From NCBI GenBank assembly GCA_947651335.1, contig CANSYV010000008.1, forward strand, positions 1 through 13,108: 13,108 nucleotides of DNA, written 5' to 3'. The notes under the pieces are model-generated. The model was not told where the DNA came from and searched no databases. It saw only the letters and a list, made by a program, of their open reading frames with translations. Positions 1 through 6,574 of this stretch are shown piece by piece. The position numbers and the translations under genes were made by a program. The stretch comes from an uncultured Lachnospiraceae bacterium (GTDB lineage: Bacteria; Bacillota; Clostridia; Lachnospirales; Lachnospiraceae). Every line of letters starts with the position of its first letter. Position 1 is the stretch's first letter.

Positions 1-140
1 CAGAGATCTCAGACCGGTTTTCTGTGGCAAAAAGGCGCAGAATCAACAAAATTTTAGACGATTTCTGGACGCTTGTATTATACAATGACGAAAAACATCT
101 GAGAGATATTGAAAAAACCAGAAAAGGAGAAAATTTATAA
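1..140 (+). CDS. 3' end of an unidentified upstream gene (partial)
   Basis: The frame starting at base 3 is open from the window edge to a TAA at 138-140 and encodes the last 45 residues of a protein whose start lies outside the window. The fragment is charged and probably helical, with a basic run (AKRRRINK) followed by an acidic/basic tail ending in DIEKTRKGENL. Its stop overlaps the ATG of the next gene by one base (TAATG), a typical translational-coupling junction, which supports this being a real coding end rather than chance. The tail faintly resembles the last helix of RpiR/MurR-type SIS-domain regulators (a 'xxIEKTRK' ending), but 45 residues are too few to name a family. A regulator of the following genes is possible but unproven. 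Confidence 0.6.
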   Translation, partial: EISDRFSVAKRRRINKILDDFWTLVLYNDEKHLRDIEKTRKGENL

Positions 141-520
141 TGAAAAAAGAAGTGTTTACACCAAAAGGAATGAAGGTTTTCGGAGGTCCTGTTGCAGAGG
201 CGGCCATTGCCGGAGGGTTTGCTTTTATTTCCGGGCAGATTGCCGTGGACCCAAAGACAGGGGACATTATCCATGGAACCATTGAAGAAGAAGCGGAGGC
301 GGCTCTGAGCAACCTGAAGCTGATTGTGGAAGAAATGGGGGCCCAGATGGAGGACGTGGTGAAGTGCGATGTGTTCCTGTCCACCATGGAAGATTTTGAC
401 CGGATGAATGTGATATATGAGAAATATTTTGGGACACAGTGCCCGCCGGCCCGGTGCGGCGTGGCCCTGGAGCTGTGGGGCGGAATGAAGATTGAAGTGG
501 GCGCGATTGTAAAACTGTAA
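140..520 (+). CDS. RidA/YjgF/YER057c/UK114 family protein
   Basis: This 126-residue protein has the normal length of the RidA family, small trimeric cytoplasmic proteins. Archetypal members hydrolyse reactive enamines/imines released by PLP enzymes; others act in specific catabolic pathways. Seen here: the family signature with Arg105 in PPARCGV, which matches the substrate-carboxylate Arg105 of E. coli RidA, and Glu119 in KIEVGAI, close to the family's conserved acidic residue. The N-terminal GPYSQA signature of true RidA is changed to GPVAEA, so the usual Tyr is lost. It is therefore probably a divergent, pathway-specific subfamily rather than housekeeping RidA. The start is supported by AAAGGAGA about 10 bases upstream and by the one-base overlap with the preceding stop. 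It lies 13 bp upstream of the MttB-like gene, so the two are probably co-transcribed. Confidence 0.9.
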   Translation: MKKEVFTPKGMKVFGGPVAEAAIAGGFAFISGQIAVDPKTGDIIHGTIEEEAEAALSNLKLIVEEMGAQMEDVVKCDVFLSTMEDFDRMNVIYEKYFGTQCPPARCGVALELWGGMKIEVGAIVKL

Positions 521-533
521 GGGGAGGAGAAGC

Positions 534-1922
534 ATGCTGAGAAAAATAAAACAATCAGAAATTGAACTGATCCATGAGAAGACACTGTATCTGCTGGAAC
601 ATGTGGGTGTGGATTTTGAACATGAGGGATTGATTGAAACATTCAAAAAGAAGGGAATACGCACGGAAGGCTGTCGTGTATTCTTTGACAGAAAAACGGT
701 AGATGAGGCGGTTTCCACACTTTTGCCCAGTTTTGTCATCCGCACGCCCTTCGAAGAACTGAAAATCGGCGAGGGGGGACAGGCGTTTGCCTCTGCGTCG
801 GGGTGCTGCAAAATCTTAAGGGACGGCAGAATGTACGATGCATCCATGGAAGATTATATAATGGCAAGGAAGCTGGATGCCACCAGCCCCATTATCAATC
901 TGTCCAGCTCTCCCCTGATGTATGTGCCGGGCCTTCCGGACGGAAGAACGGAGATGATTAAAGGTGCTATGGCATTGAAATATTCCACCCATCCTGTGAT
1001 CATGTCCTGTTTTGGAAAGAGAGACGCAGAGGAGACCATTGAGCTGGCGAGAGACTTTTATGATACAGATGAAGGATATTATACCATAGGAGTGGGCAAT
1101 GTGATATCCCCGTTGTATTACAATGAAAGTGACGTGGAAGCGATTCTGGCATATACCAGGCGGAATCAGCCGGTGGTGATTGCCTGCTGTTCTTCTCCGG
1201 GGATGACAAGCCCCATTACCATGAGCGGTACGCTGATTCAGAACAACGCGGAAGTGCTGGCTGGAATTATCATGACCCAGATTGTGAATCCTGGGGCTCC
1301 GGTGGTCTACGGAAATACTTCTTATACCTCCAATATGAGGACAGCGGAAACTGTATCCTGGGGTCCGGAAGTGGACGTGACCATTCACTACGCAAAAGCC
1401 ATGGCAGATTTCTACGGACTTCCCTACAGAGGCGGCGGCTCTCTCTCAGCGGCGAAAGAGCTGGACTTTGAAAACGGAGCGGAGACTGCTCTGTGCCTGG
1501 CTGCCACTATGGACGCAGGGACAGACTTTATCTTCCATGTATTTGGCGAGATGGACGGATTGAACGCCTTCAGCCCGGAAAAATATGTATTGGATGAGGA
1601 ATTGATGGCTTCCCTGCTGCACACGAAAGACAGGGATATCTTCGCGGAGGAATTTTTATGTATGGAATCCATGGAAGATGTGGGACCCAGGGGGAACTAT
1701 CTGACAGAGGAAGAAACGGTGGATTTGTACAAGAGTGAGGTATTCTATCCGTCCCTGTCCAACATCAGCACTTACAGCGGGTGGGAAGCCGCTGGCAGGC
1801 CCAGCGTTGTGGAAAAAGCGAAAGCAGCTGTGGAAAAACGCCTGGCAGAGTACGAGTTTCCAGAGTATTCCCAGCGGCAGAAGAAAATTCTGGACCATAT
1901 CCTTCAGGGAATAGAAGGGTAA
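534..1922 (+). CDS. MttB/MtgB-family methyltransferase, non-pyrrolysine type (COG5598)
   Basis: This 462-residue protein belongs to the trimethylamine methyltransferase superfamily, which folds as a TIM barrel and moves a methyl group from a methylamine or quaternary amine to a cobalamin protein. Supporting motifs are PITMSGTLIQNNAEVLAGI (227-245), GAPVVYG (254-260) and GLPYRGGGSLSAAKELD (295-311). The frame is read from ATG to TAA with no in-frame amber codon, so this is the non-pyrrolysine branch. Characterised members of that branch (MtgB, MtpB, MtcB, MtyB) demethylate glycine betaine, proline betaine, carnitine and gamma-butyrobetaine. The specific substrate cannot be read from the sequence. 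No corrinoid protein or corrinoid-reactivating protein is encoded in the window, so the partner must lie elsewhere. The start has GGGGAGGAGAAGC directly upstream. A betaine substrate would fit the BCCT carrier in the right-hand operon. Confidence 0.9.
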   Translation: MLRKIKQSEIELIHEKTLYLLEHVGVDFEHEGLIETFKKKGIRTEGCRVFFDRKTVDEAVSTLLPSFVIRTPFEELKIGEGGQAFASASGCCKILRDGRMYDASMEDYIMARKLDATSPIINLSSSPLMYVPGLPDGRTEMIKGAMALKYSTHPVIMSCFGKRDAEETIELARDFYDTDEGYYTIGVGNVISPLYYNESDVEAILAYTRRNQPVVIACCSSPGMTSPITMSGTLIQNNAEVLAGIIMTQIVNPGAPVVYGNTSYTSNMRTAETVSWGPEVDVTIHYAKAMADFYGLPYRGGGSLSAAKELDFENGAETALCLAATMDAGTDFIFHVFGEMDGLNAFSPEKYVLDEELMASLLHTKDRDIFAEEFLCMESMEDVGPRGNYLTEEETVDLYKSEVFYPSLSNISTYSGWEAAGRPSVVEKAKAAVEKRLAEYEFPEYSQRQKKILDHILQGIEG

Positions 1923-1943
1923 CATTTCAAGAGGGGGAAAATT

Positions 1944-2783
1944 GTGAAAGTAATGATCCGGGGAGCCGGGGATCTGGCTTCGGGGATTGCTTATGAGTTA
2001 TGGCTTGCGGGCCATGATATTTTGATGACGGATATTGGGGTTCCTCTTGCTGTCAGGAGAGCGGTCTCCTTTTCCCGGGCGGTTTATGAGGGAAAAGCCC
2101 AGGTGGAAAACGCCCTGGGGGTTTTGGTCCATAACCGGGAAGAAGCCCTTGGGGTAATTGCCTCGGGGAATATTGCGGTGATTGTGGACGAGAAAGGCCA
2201 AATCCGCAGGGAATACCGGCCGGATGTTCTGGTGGACGGTATTATGGCCAAGAGGAACACGGGAACTTGTATAGGGGACGCACCTCTGGTGATTGCCATT
2301 GGGCCGGGATTTTGTGCGGGGAAGGACTGCCACTGTGTGGTGGAGACCCAGAGGGGGCCTTCTCTGGGAAAGGTGATTTACCAGGGGAGCGCCGCTCCCA
2401 ATACGGGGATTCCCGGTGAAGTGGGAGGATATACGGCTGAAAGGCTGCTCCGCGCCGCAGGTTTTGGGCTGATGGAACCTGTGGCGGAAATCGGAGACTT
2501 TATCCAGGCAGGAGAGCTGGCGGCTGTGACCGGAGGGGTTCCGGTGTACGCGCAGATATCCGGGGTGGTCCGGGGGATGCTGCAAAAAGGCGTGCAAGTG
2601 AAAAAAGGTCTGAAAATCGGTGATGTGGATGCCCGCAGGGACAGGGAACTTTGTTATACCATATCTGACAAGGCCCGGTGTGTGGGACAGGGGGTGCTGC
2701 GGGCCGCCGTCCAGGCGGGGGCGGTGAAGCGGTACTGTTGTACCGTGCTTCAGCCTTCCTGCCTGCGCTGGGCGAATACCTGA
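1944..2783 (+). CDS. yqeB: YqeB (EF2563-type), selenium-dependent molybdenum hydroxylase maturation protein
   Basis: A 279-residue protein starting at GTG (1944) behind GAGGGGGAAA; the ATG at 1953 is a weaker alternative. It opens with a Rossmann-like GAGDLASG (7-14) and carries the family core DGIMAKRNTGT (98-108), GPGFCAGKDCHC (120-131) and PNTGIPGEVGGY (152-163). Family knowledge: YqeB is linked to enzymes of the xanthine dehydrogenase family that need labile selenium at the Mo site. It therefore most likely serves the Mo hydroxylase encoded at 3825-7456, although an opposite-strand gene separates them. The AGKDCHC stretch is richer in cysteine than usual. The last ~16 residues (from RYCCTV) do not look like a normal family ending and are read from DNA overlapping the 3' end of the convergent exporter gene, which suggests that the original stop codon was lost. 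No YqeC partner is seen here. Confidence 0.88.
   Translation: MKVMIRGAGDLASGIAYELWLAGHDILMTDIGVPLAVRRAVSFSRAVYEGKAQVENALGVLVHNREEALGVIASGNIAVIVDEKGQIRREYRPDVLVDGIMAKRNTGTCIGDAPLVIAIGPGFCAGKDCHCVVETQRGPSLGKVIYQGSAAPNTGIPGEVGGYTAERLLRAAGFGLMEPVAEIGDFIQAGELAAVTGGVPVYAQISGVVRGMLQKGVQVKKGLKIGDVDARRDRELCYTISDKARCVGQGVLRAAVQAGAVKRYCCTVLQPSCLRWANT
2725..2752. terminator. Imperfect hairpin at the convergent gene ends, possible bidirectional terminator
   Basis: The arms TGAAGC-GGTAC and GTACC-gt-GCTTCA pair around a TGTT loop, giving 11 base pairs with a two-base bulge. The structure sits at the junction of the two converging genes and includes the stop codon of the minus-strand exporter (2750-2752). 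No T-tract follows on either strand, so it is not a textbook intrinsic terminator. It may still slow or end transcription from both sides, or be a by-product of overlapping coding constraints. Confidence 0.35.
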
Positions 2784-3628
2784 AAAAGAATGCCGCCGAT
2801 AATGAAGGCCAGCGCCCCCACAGCCCGGGGCTGAATCTTCTCTTTCAGAAAAACAGCCGATACGGCCAGGGACAGAACCGGGGTCAGATAGGCAAGGTTC
2901 GCAATGGACGCAACATTACGGGCACCCTTAAGCGCCAGCGCCCACAGCAGATACGCCGCTGCGTCGGCCAGAATCCCCAGCCACAAAAAACCTGCCCACT
3001 GCATACCGCGGATGGGAATCCACGTTTCCGAAGCCATTCCGGCTGCCAGGGAGCAGACAGAAGTAGTGAGCCAGACCATCATCATGGATACATTTTCGTC
3101 CAGATTGGCCTTTTTGTTCAGCACGGAAAAAAGGCCGTAACAGGCAGCGGCAAGAATACAGCTGACGATTCCCGGCGCCGCGCTGGCAGAAGCGCCGCCC
3201 CCGCCTCCTGCCGAGAGAATGAGGATGCCGGTAAAGCAGCATCCCATGGCTGTTATTTTCACCGCCGACATTTTTTCTTTCAGAATGGGGCAGGAAAACA
3301 GGACAAGCATAATCGGCCAGAGATAATTCAGGATGCAGGCTTCCTGGGAACTTAACCGGGCCAGCCCATAATAATACAGGGCGGAATATAAAAAGGAGCC
3401 GAGAAAGCCCAGTCCGGCCATAATCAGATATTCCCGGAGAGAAAAATGCTTCAATTTTCTGACTGTCCCATTTGCGGTATTCATAAGCAGAAGAAATAAA
3501 AAAGCCAGAAAACTGCTGATGGAAAGCGTCTCCATATTGGGTATGCCCGAGATCAGCCACTTGGAGAGTGCCGGCACGGTGGCCCACAGCAGGACGGCTG
3601 TTACAGCATATATGTAATTTTTTTTCAT
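2750..3628 (-). CDS. EamA/DMT-family permease (drug/metabolite transporter superfamily)
   Basis: A 292-residue hydrophobic protein with about ten predicted membrane helices arranged as two EamA repeats (roughly residues 5-140 and 150-285). The duplication is visible in the repeat ends: LWPIMLVLFSCPILKEKM in the first half and LTPVLSLAVSAVFLKEKI in the second. DMT carriers of this type export amino acids, purines or other small metabolites; the substrate cannot be deduced. A glycine run (SAGGGGGAS) forms the link between repeats. The start is supported by an AAAGGGG ribosome binding site (complement of 3636-3643) and an extended -10 promoter. It is the only minus-strand gene, sits between yqeB and the Mo hydroxylase genes, and overlaps yqeB by 34 bp at its 3' end. 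It may be a later insertion, or an exporter for a pathway product. Confidence 0.88.
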   Translation of the reverse strand: MKKNYIYAVTAVLLWATVPALSKWLISGIPNMETLSISSFLAFLFLLLMNTANGTVRKLKHFSLREYLIMAGLGFLGSFLYSALYYYGLARLSSQEACILNYLWPIMLVLFSCPILKEKMSAVKITAMGCCFTGILILSAGGGGGASASAAPGIVSCILAAACYGLFSVLNKKANLDENVSMMMVWLTTSVCSLAAGMASETWIPIRGMQWAGFLWLGILADAAAYLLWALALKGARNVASIANLAYLTPVLSLAVSAVFLKEKIQPRAVGALAFIIGGILFQVFAQRRQEG

Positions 3629-3687
3629 ATGAGAACCCCTTTCATTTGTGATGGATGCCGCCGTCAGAAGGCGTGTCCGTTTTCTGT

Positions 3688-3696
3688 ATTATAACA
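3688..3696 (-). promoter_or_regulatory. Extended -10 promoter element for the EamA-type permease gene
   Basis: Read on the minus strand, this is TGTTATAAT, a perfect TATAAT box with the TGn extension, about 60 bases upstream of the permease start and so leaving a leader of roughly 50 nt. No good TTGACA lies 17 bases upstream, which is common for extended -10 promoters. A small palindrome, ACAAGTTGT (3694-3702), overlaps its upstream edge and could be an operator half. Confidence 0.5.
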
Positions 3697-3741
3697 AGTT
3701 GTGTTCAAAAGGAAAGAGGGAAAAAAGACTGGCCGGATTTT

Positions 3742-3760
3742 TTTGACGTTTCTTTGACGT
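3742..3760 (+). promoter_or_regulatory. Direct repeat TTTGACGT x2 upstream of the Mo hydroxylase operon; candidate -35/activator site
   Basis: Two identical 8-bp copies, TTTGACGT, lie at 3742-3749 and 3753-3760, separated by TTC, a period of 11 bp or about one helical turn. Each contains TTGACG, a near-consensus -35 box. The second copy could pair with CATACT (3779-3784) at a 19-bp spacing, a weak -10, placing a start site about 35 bases before the ATG at 3825. The pattern would also suit a tandem regulator-binding site. This is the only non-coding space ahead of the large operon, so its promoter probably lies here. Confidence 0.35.
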
Positions 3761-3808
3761 GATACGCAGGAAATACGGCATACTTTCCGGAACGCTCGTC
3801 GAACTATT

Positions 3809-3817
3809 GGGAGGAAG
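3809..3817 (+). promoter_or_regulatory. Ribosome binding site fixing the start of the Mo-subunit gene at 3825
   Basis: GGGAGGAAG lies 7 bases upstream of the ATG at 3825. The longer in-frame reading from a GTG at 3759 has no Shine-Dalgarno sequence, would begin inside the TTTGACGT repeat, and would add 22 residues before the family-typical beginning (YRYVGKS). Confidence 0.7.
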
Positions 3818-3824
3818 AACATTC

Positions 3825-6113
3825 ATGCAGCAGAAGGAATATCGTTATGTAGGAAAATCACTGTCCAACGATAATGCGTATGGCAAAGTCACAGGTGCCG
3901 TCCAATATTGCGGGGACATGATGGCCCCGGGGATGCTCCATATCAAGATCAAGGCAGGAGAGATTGCCCACGGCAGAGTGATTGGGGCAGATACCAGCGG
4001 GGCCTGGAAGGTTCCGGGGGTGAAGGCGGTGTATACCTGCTTTAACACTCCGGATACCCTGTATGACCGGGGCAGGGTGGCGTCTTATGAAACAGCGCCT
4101 TTTCAGGAAAGGCTTTTCGATTCCCATATCCGGTATATGGGAGAACGGGTGGCGGCTGTTGTGGCGGACACGGTGGAGCACGCCCAGGAAGCATGCCGGA
4201 AAATCAAAATAGAGTATGAGACATACCCGGCGGCAGTTACCATGGAGGAGGCATTAAGAGAGGACGCGCCCAAGATCCACGAAAAAGGAAATGTCTATGA
4301 AGCAGAGCCGGCGGTCTATGGGGATTACCAGTCCTGCAGCGCAGAGCATGTACACCGTTCCCGTTCTCATCTGGGCAGGATTACCCATCTGTCTATGGAA
4401 ACCTATGCGGTGAGGGCCCGCTATGAAAAGGGCAGCGGGAAGCTGACTGTCTGGACCGGATGCCAGACGGCCTTCGGCATCCGGAGCACACTGGGAGATT
4501 TTCTGGATATGCCCTATTCCAAGGTACGGGTGGTGAAAACCACCATGGGAGGTTCCTTCGGATGTAAACAGGAGACGGTGATTGAGCCCCTGGCTGCCTA
4601 TGCTGCGAAAGACCTGAAAGCGGACGTGATGGTGGTGTACACGAGAGAAGAGCAGATTAACAATGCCATGCTCAAGCACAGTGTGGACCTGGAAGTGGAG
4701 AGCAAAGTCCATGGGGACGGCACCATAGAGGGAATGCAGATTAAGGCGGTGCTGGATGCAGGAGCTTATCTCACGGTATCCCCATCCTACTGTAGTGTTA
4801 TGGGGGGCAAGCTGGGCAAAGTATACCGGATTCCCCACCTGCGCTATGAGGGAACCGTTGTCTGTACCAACACGGCTGTCAATGGCAGTTTCAGAAGCTG
4901 GGGCTCAGGTGAAATCGTGCTGGCATATGAAAATCACTGGAATCAGGTGGCAGAAGAACTGCACATGGACCCCATTGATTTCCGGCTGAAAAATGTACAC
5001 CAGGCATACGACCTGGAACCCATGCACCGTGTGACTGTGGGAAACACATATTTTCATGAATGCCTCATAAAGGGGCGGGAAGCCTTTCAATGGGACCAGC
5101 GGAAAAAGAAATGCGCCGAAAAGAATAAAAATGGACGTTACCGCTGCGGCGTGGGCATGGCCCTGGCTTCTCATACAAGTTCCAAATATCCATACAGCTC
5201 GGATATGGGCAATGCCCTGGCCAGAATTCAGGACGACGGAAGCCTGATCGTACATGTGGGCATACACGACCACGGCTGCGGGACAGTCATGGCCATGAGA
5301 AAAATTGCCGCGGAAATTATGGAAATCGATCTGGAACAGGTAGAAGTGACAGAAATCGATACCAGTGTGGATCTGTATGATTACGGGTGTTACGCCAGCC
5401 GTACCATCTATATCCTGGGACAGGCGGTCAAAAAATGCTGTGAGGACCTGCTGGAGAAAGCCCGCCAGATGGCGGCGTGTAAGCTGGACAGCAGAGCCAG
5501 CCTGATCAAATACGAAAACGGGGAATTCTATAAAGAAGATGAGCCAAATGAAAGGCTGTCATTAAAAGAGACGGCAAAATACGCTATCCGGGTAAAAGGA
5601 GAAGACCTGTATATGGCTGCTTCTGTCCGTTCTAAGGAAAACCCAGGGGTGCCTTCAGCGCATTTTACCCAGGTGAAAGTGGATACCTACAGCGGTATGG
5701 TGGAAGTGGAAGACTGTCTGTCCGTCCATGATGTGGGAAAGGCACTGAATCCTGATTTGTGCGTGGGCCAGGTGGGAAGCGGCATTCAGCAGGGCATGGG
5801 AATCGCCCTGTGTGAAGAAATCAAAATCGACCCCAAAACAGGCAGGACATTGATCACTAATTTTAAGAACTACGAAGTGGCAAATGCTGTGGATGTGCCG
5901 GATTACCAGGCGCTGTTTATTGAAGAAGGAGATGAATACGGTCCCTTTGGGGCAAAGTCCATCGGCGAGGTTGTGGTGGTTCCGGTTCCCCCGGCTCTTG
6001 TGGCGGCTGTCAATAACGCCCTGGGAACCAGGCTGACACATCTGCCGCTGACTCCATCAGTAATATTGGAGGCAATAGAACGGCAACAGGAGGAAAAAAG
6101 CCATGATCATTAA
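3825..6113 (+). CDS. Molybdenum-binding catalytic subunit, xanthine dehydrogenase/aldehyde oxidase family
   Basis: The 762-residue protein has the normal length for the separate large subunit of a three-subunit molybdenum hydroxylase. These enzymes hydroxylate an electron-poor C-H bond, usually on an N-heterocycle or aldehyde, using water. The N-terminal a/b-hammerhead domain begins with YVGKSLSNDNAYGKVTG. Active-site landmarks: GGSFGCKQE (Phe245-Gly246), GSFRSWG (Arg357), DHGCG (482-486) and AKSIGE with the catalytic-base Glu715. Compared with xanthine dehydrogenase, the usual EMGQG reads DHGCG, placing Cys485 where a Mo-site Gln normally sits; GGFGGK reads GGSFGCK; and the GFGxPQ segment reads SWGSGE. 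It is clearly a Mo hydroxylase, but probably not one acting on xanthine. A selenium-dependent enzyme is suggested by nearby yqeB. It overlaps the next gene by 11 bp. Confidence 0.92.
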   Translation: MQQKEYRYVGKSLSNDNAYGKVTGAVQYCGDMMAPGMLHIKIKAGEIAHGRVIGADTSGAWKVPGVKAVYTCFNTPDTLYDRGRVASYETAPFQERLFDSHIRYMGERVAAVVADTVEHAQEACRKIKIEYETYPAAVTMEEALREDAPKIHEKGNVYEAEPAVYGDYQSCSAEHVHRSRSHLGRITHLSMETYAVRARYEKGSGKLTVWTGCQTAFGIRSTLGDFLDMPYSKVRVVKTTMGGSFGCKQETVIEPLAAYAAKDLKADVMVVYTREEQINNAMLKHSVDLEVESKVHGDGTIEGMQIKAVLDAGAYLTVSPSYCSVMGGKLGKVYRIPHLRYEGTVVCTNTAVNGSFRSWGSGEIVLAYENHWNQVAEELHMDPIDFRLKNVHQAYDLEPMHRVTVGNTYFHECLIKGREAFQWDQRKKKCAEKNKNGRYRCGVGMALASHTSSKYPYSSDMGNALARIQDDGSLIVHVGIHDHGCGTVMAMRKIAAEIMEIDLEQVEVTEIDTSVDLYDYGCYASRTIYILGQAVKKCCEDLLEKARQMAACKLDSRASLIKYENGEFYKEDEPNERLSLKETAKYAIRVKGEDLYMAASVRSKENPGVPSAHFTQVKVDTYSGMVEVEDCLSVHDVGKALNPDLCVGQVGSGIQQGMGIALCEEIKIDPKTGRTLITNFKNYEVANAVDVPDYQALFIEEGDEYGPFGAKSIGEVVVVPVPPALVAAVNNALGTRLTHLPLTPSVILEAIERQQEEKSHDH

Positions 6114-6570
6114 TTTTACAGTCAACGGAAAATCCGTATCCATGGATGTAATGCCCCAAAAGCGGCTGCTGGACTTTATCCGGGAGGACTTATTGCTTAC
6201 CGGGACAAAAGAAGGATGCGCAGAGGGAGAGTGCGGCGCGTGTACTGTGATTTTAAACAAAAAAGCAGTCCATTCCTGTCTGACCATGACCGGACAGCTG
6301 GATGGAGGGGAATTGATGACTGTGGAGGGACTGGAAAAAGACGGAGAGCTGGATGTTCTCCAGAAAATGTTTATCAAGAAGAGCGCGGTCCAGTGCGGGT
6401 TCTGCACATCCGGTATGCTCATGTCCGCGAAAGCCCTTCTCATGGAGAATCCCCATCCCACCCAGGAGGAAATCAAGCGGGCCATAGCGGGGAATATCTG
6501 CCGCTGCGGCGGGTACAGGGAGATCAAAGAGGCTGTGGCCTCTGCGGCTGAAATGGAAAAGGAGGAGTGA
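6103..6570 (+). CDS. 2x[2Fe-2S] iron-sulfur subunit of the molybdenum hydroxylase
   Basis: A 155-residue protein, the standard size for the small electron-transfer subunit of xanthine dehydrogenase-type enzymes. The N-terminal plant-ferredoxin domain has cysteines 39, 44, 47 and 59 (GCAEGECGAC ... C). The C-terminal helical domain has cysteines 98, 101, 133 and 135 (QCGFCTSG ... CRCGGY). All eight cluster ligands are present, so both clusters should form and pass electrons from the Mo site to FAD. The gene has AGGAGG 9 bases before its ATG and begins inside the end of the Mo-subunit gene, which indicates coupled translation and balanced stoichiometry. This is a very secure family call. Confidence 0.96.
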   Translation: MIINFTVNGKSVSMDVMPQKRLLDFIREDLLLTGTKEGCAEGECGACTVILNKKAVHSCLTMTGQLDGGELMTVEGLEKDGELDVLQKMFIKKSAVQCGFCTSGMLMSAKALLMENPHPTQEEIKRAIAGNICRCGGYREIKEAVASAAEMEKEE

Positions 6571-6574
6571 GAAG

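Noticed and set aside
816..1388. Minus-strand open frame of 190 codons inside the MttB-like gene
   Set aside because: It is a shadow of a well-supported coding sequence, with His/Arg/Gly-rich unnatural composition.
534..1922. Pyrrolysine-containing trimethylamine methyltransferase
   Set aside because: No in-frame TAG occurs; the frame runs uninterrupted to TAA, so it belongs to the non-pyrrolysine branch.
2678..3355. Plus-strand open frame of 225 codons across the exporter gene
   Set aside because: It is antisense to a clear ten-helix EamA protein, has low-complexity basic composition and matches no family I recognise.
3759..3824. N-terminal extension of the Mo subunit from a GTG at 3759
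   Set aside because: It has no ribosome binding site, starts inside the TTTGACGT repeat and adds residues not typical of the family; the ATG at 3825 has GGGAGGAAG at good spacing.
3825..6113. Aerobic-type CO dehydrogenase large subunit
   Set aside because: The Cu-binding loop AYRCSFR is absent; the equivalent place reads GSFRSWG.
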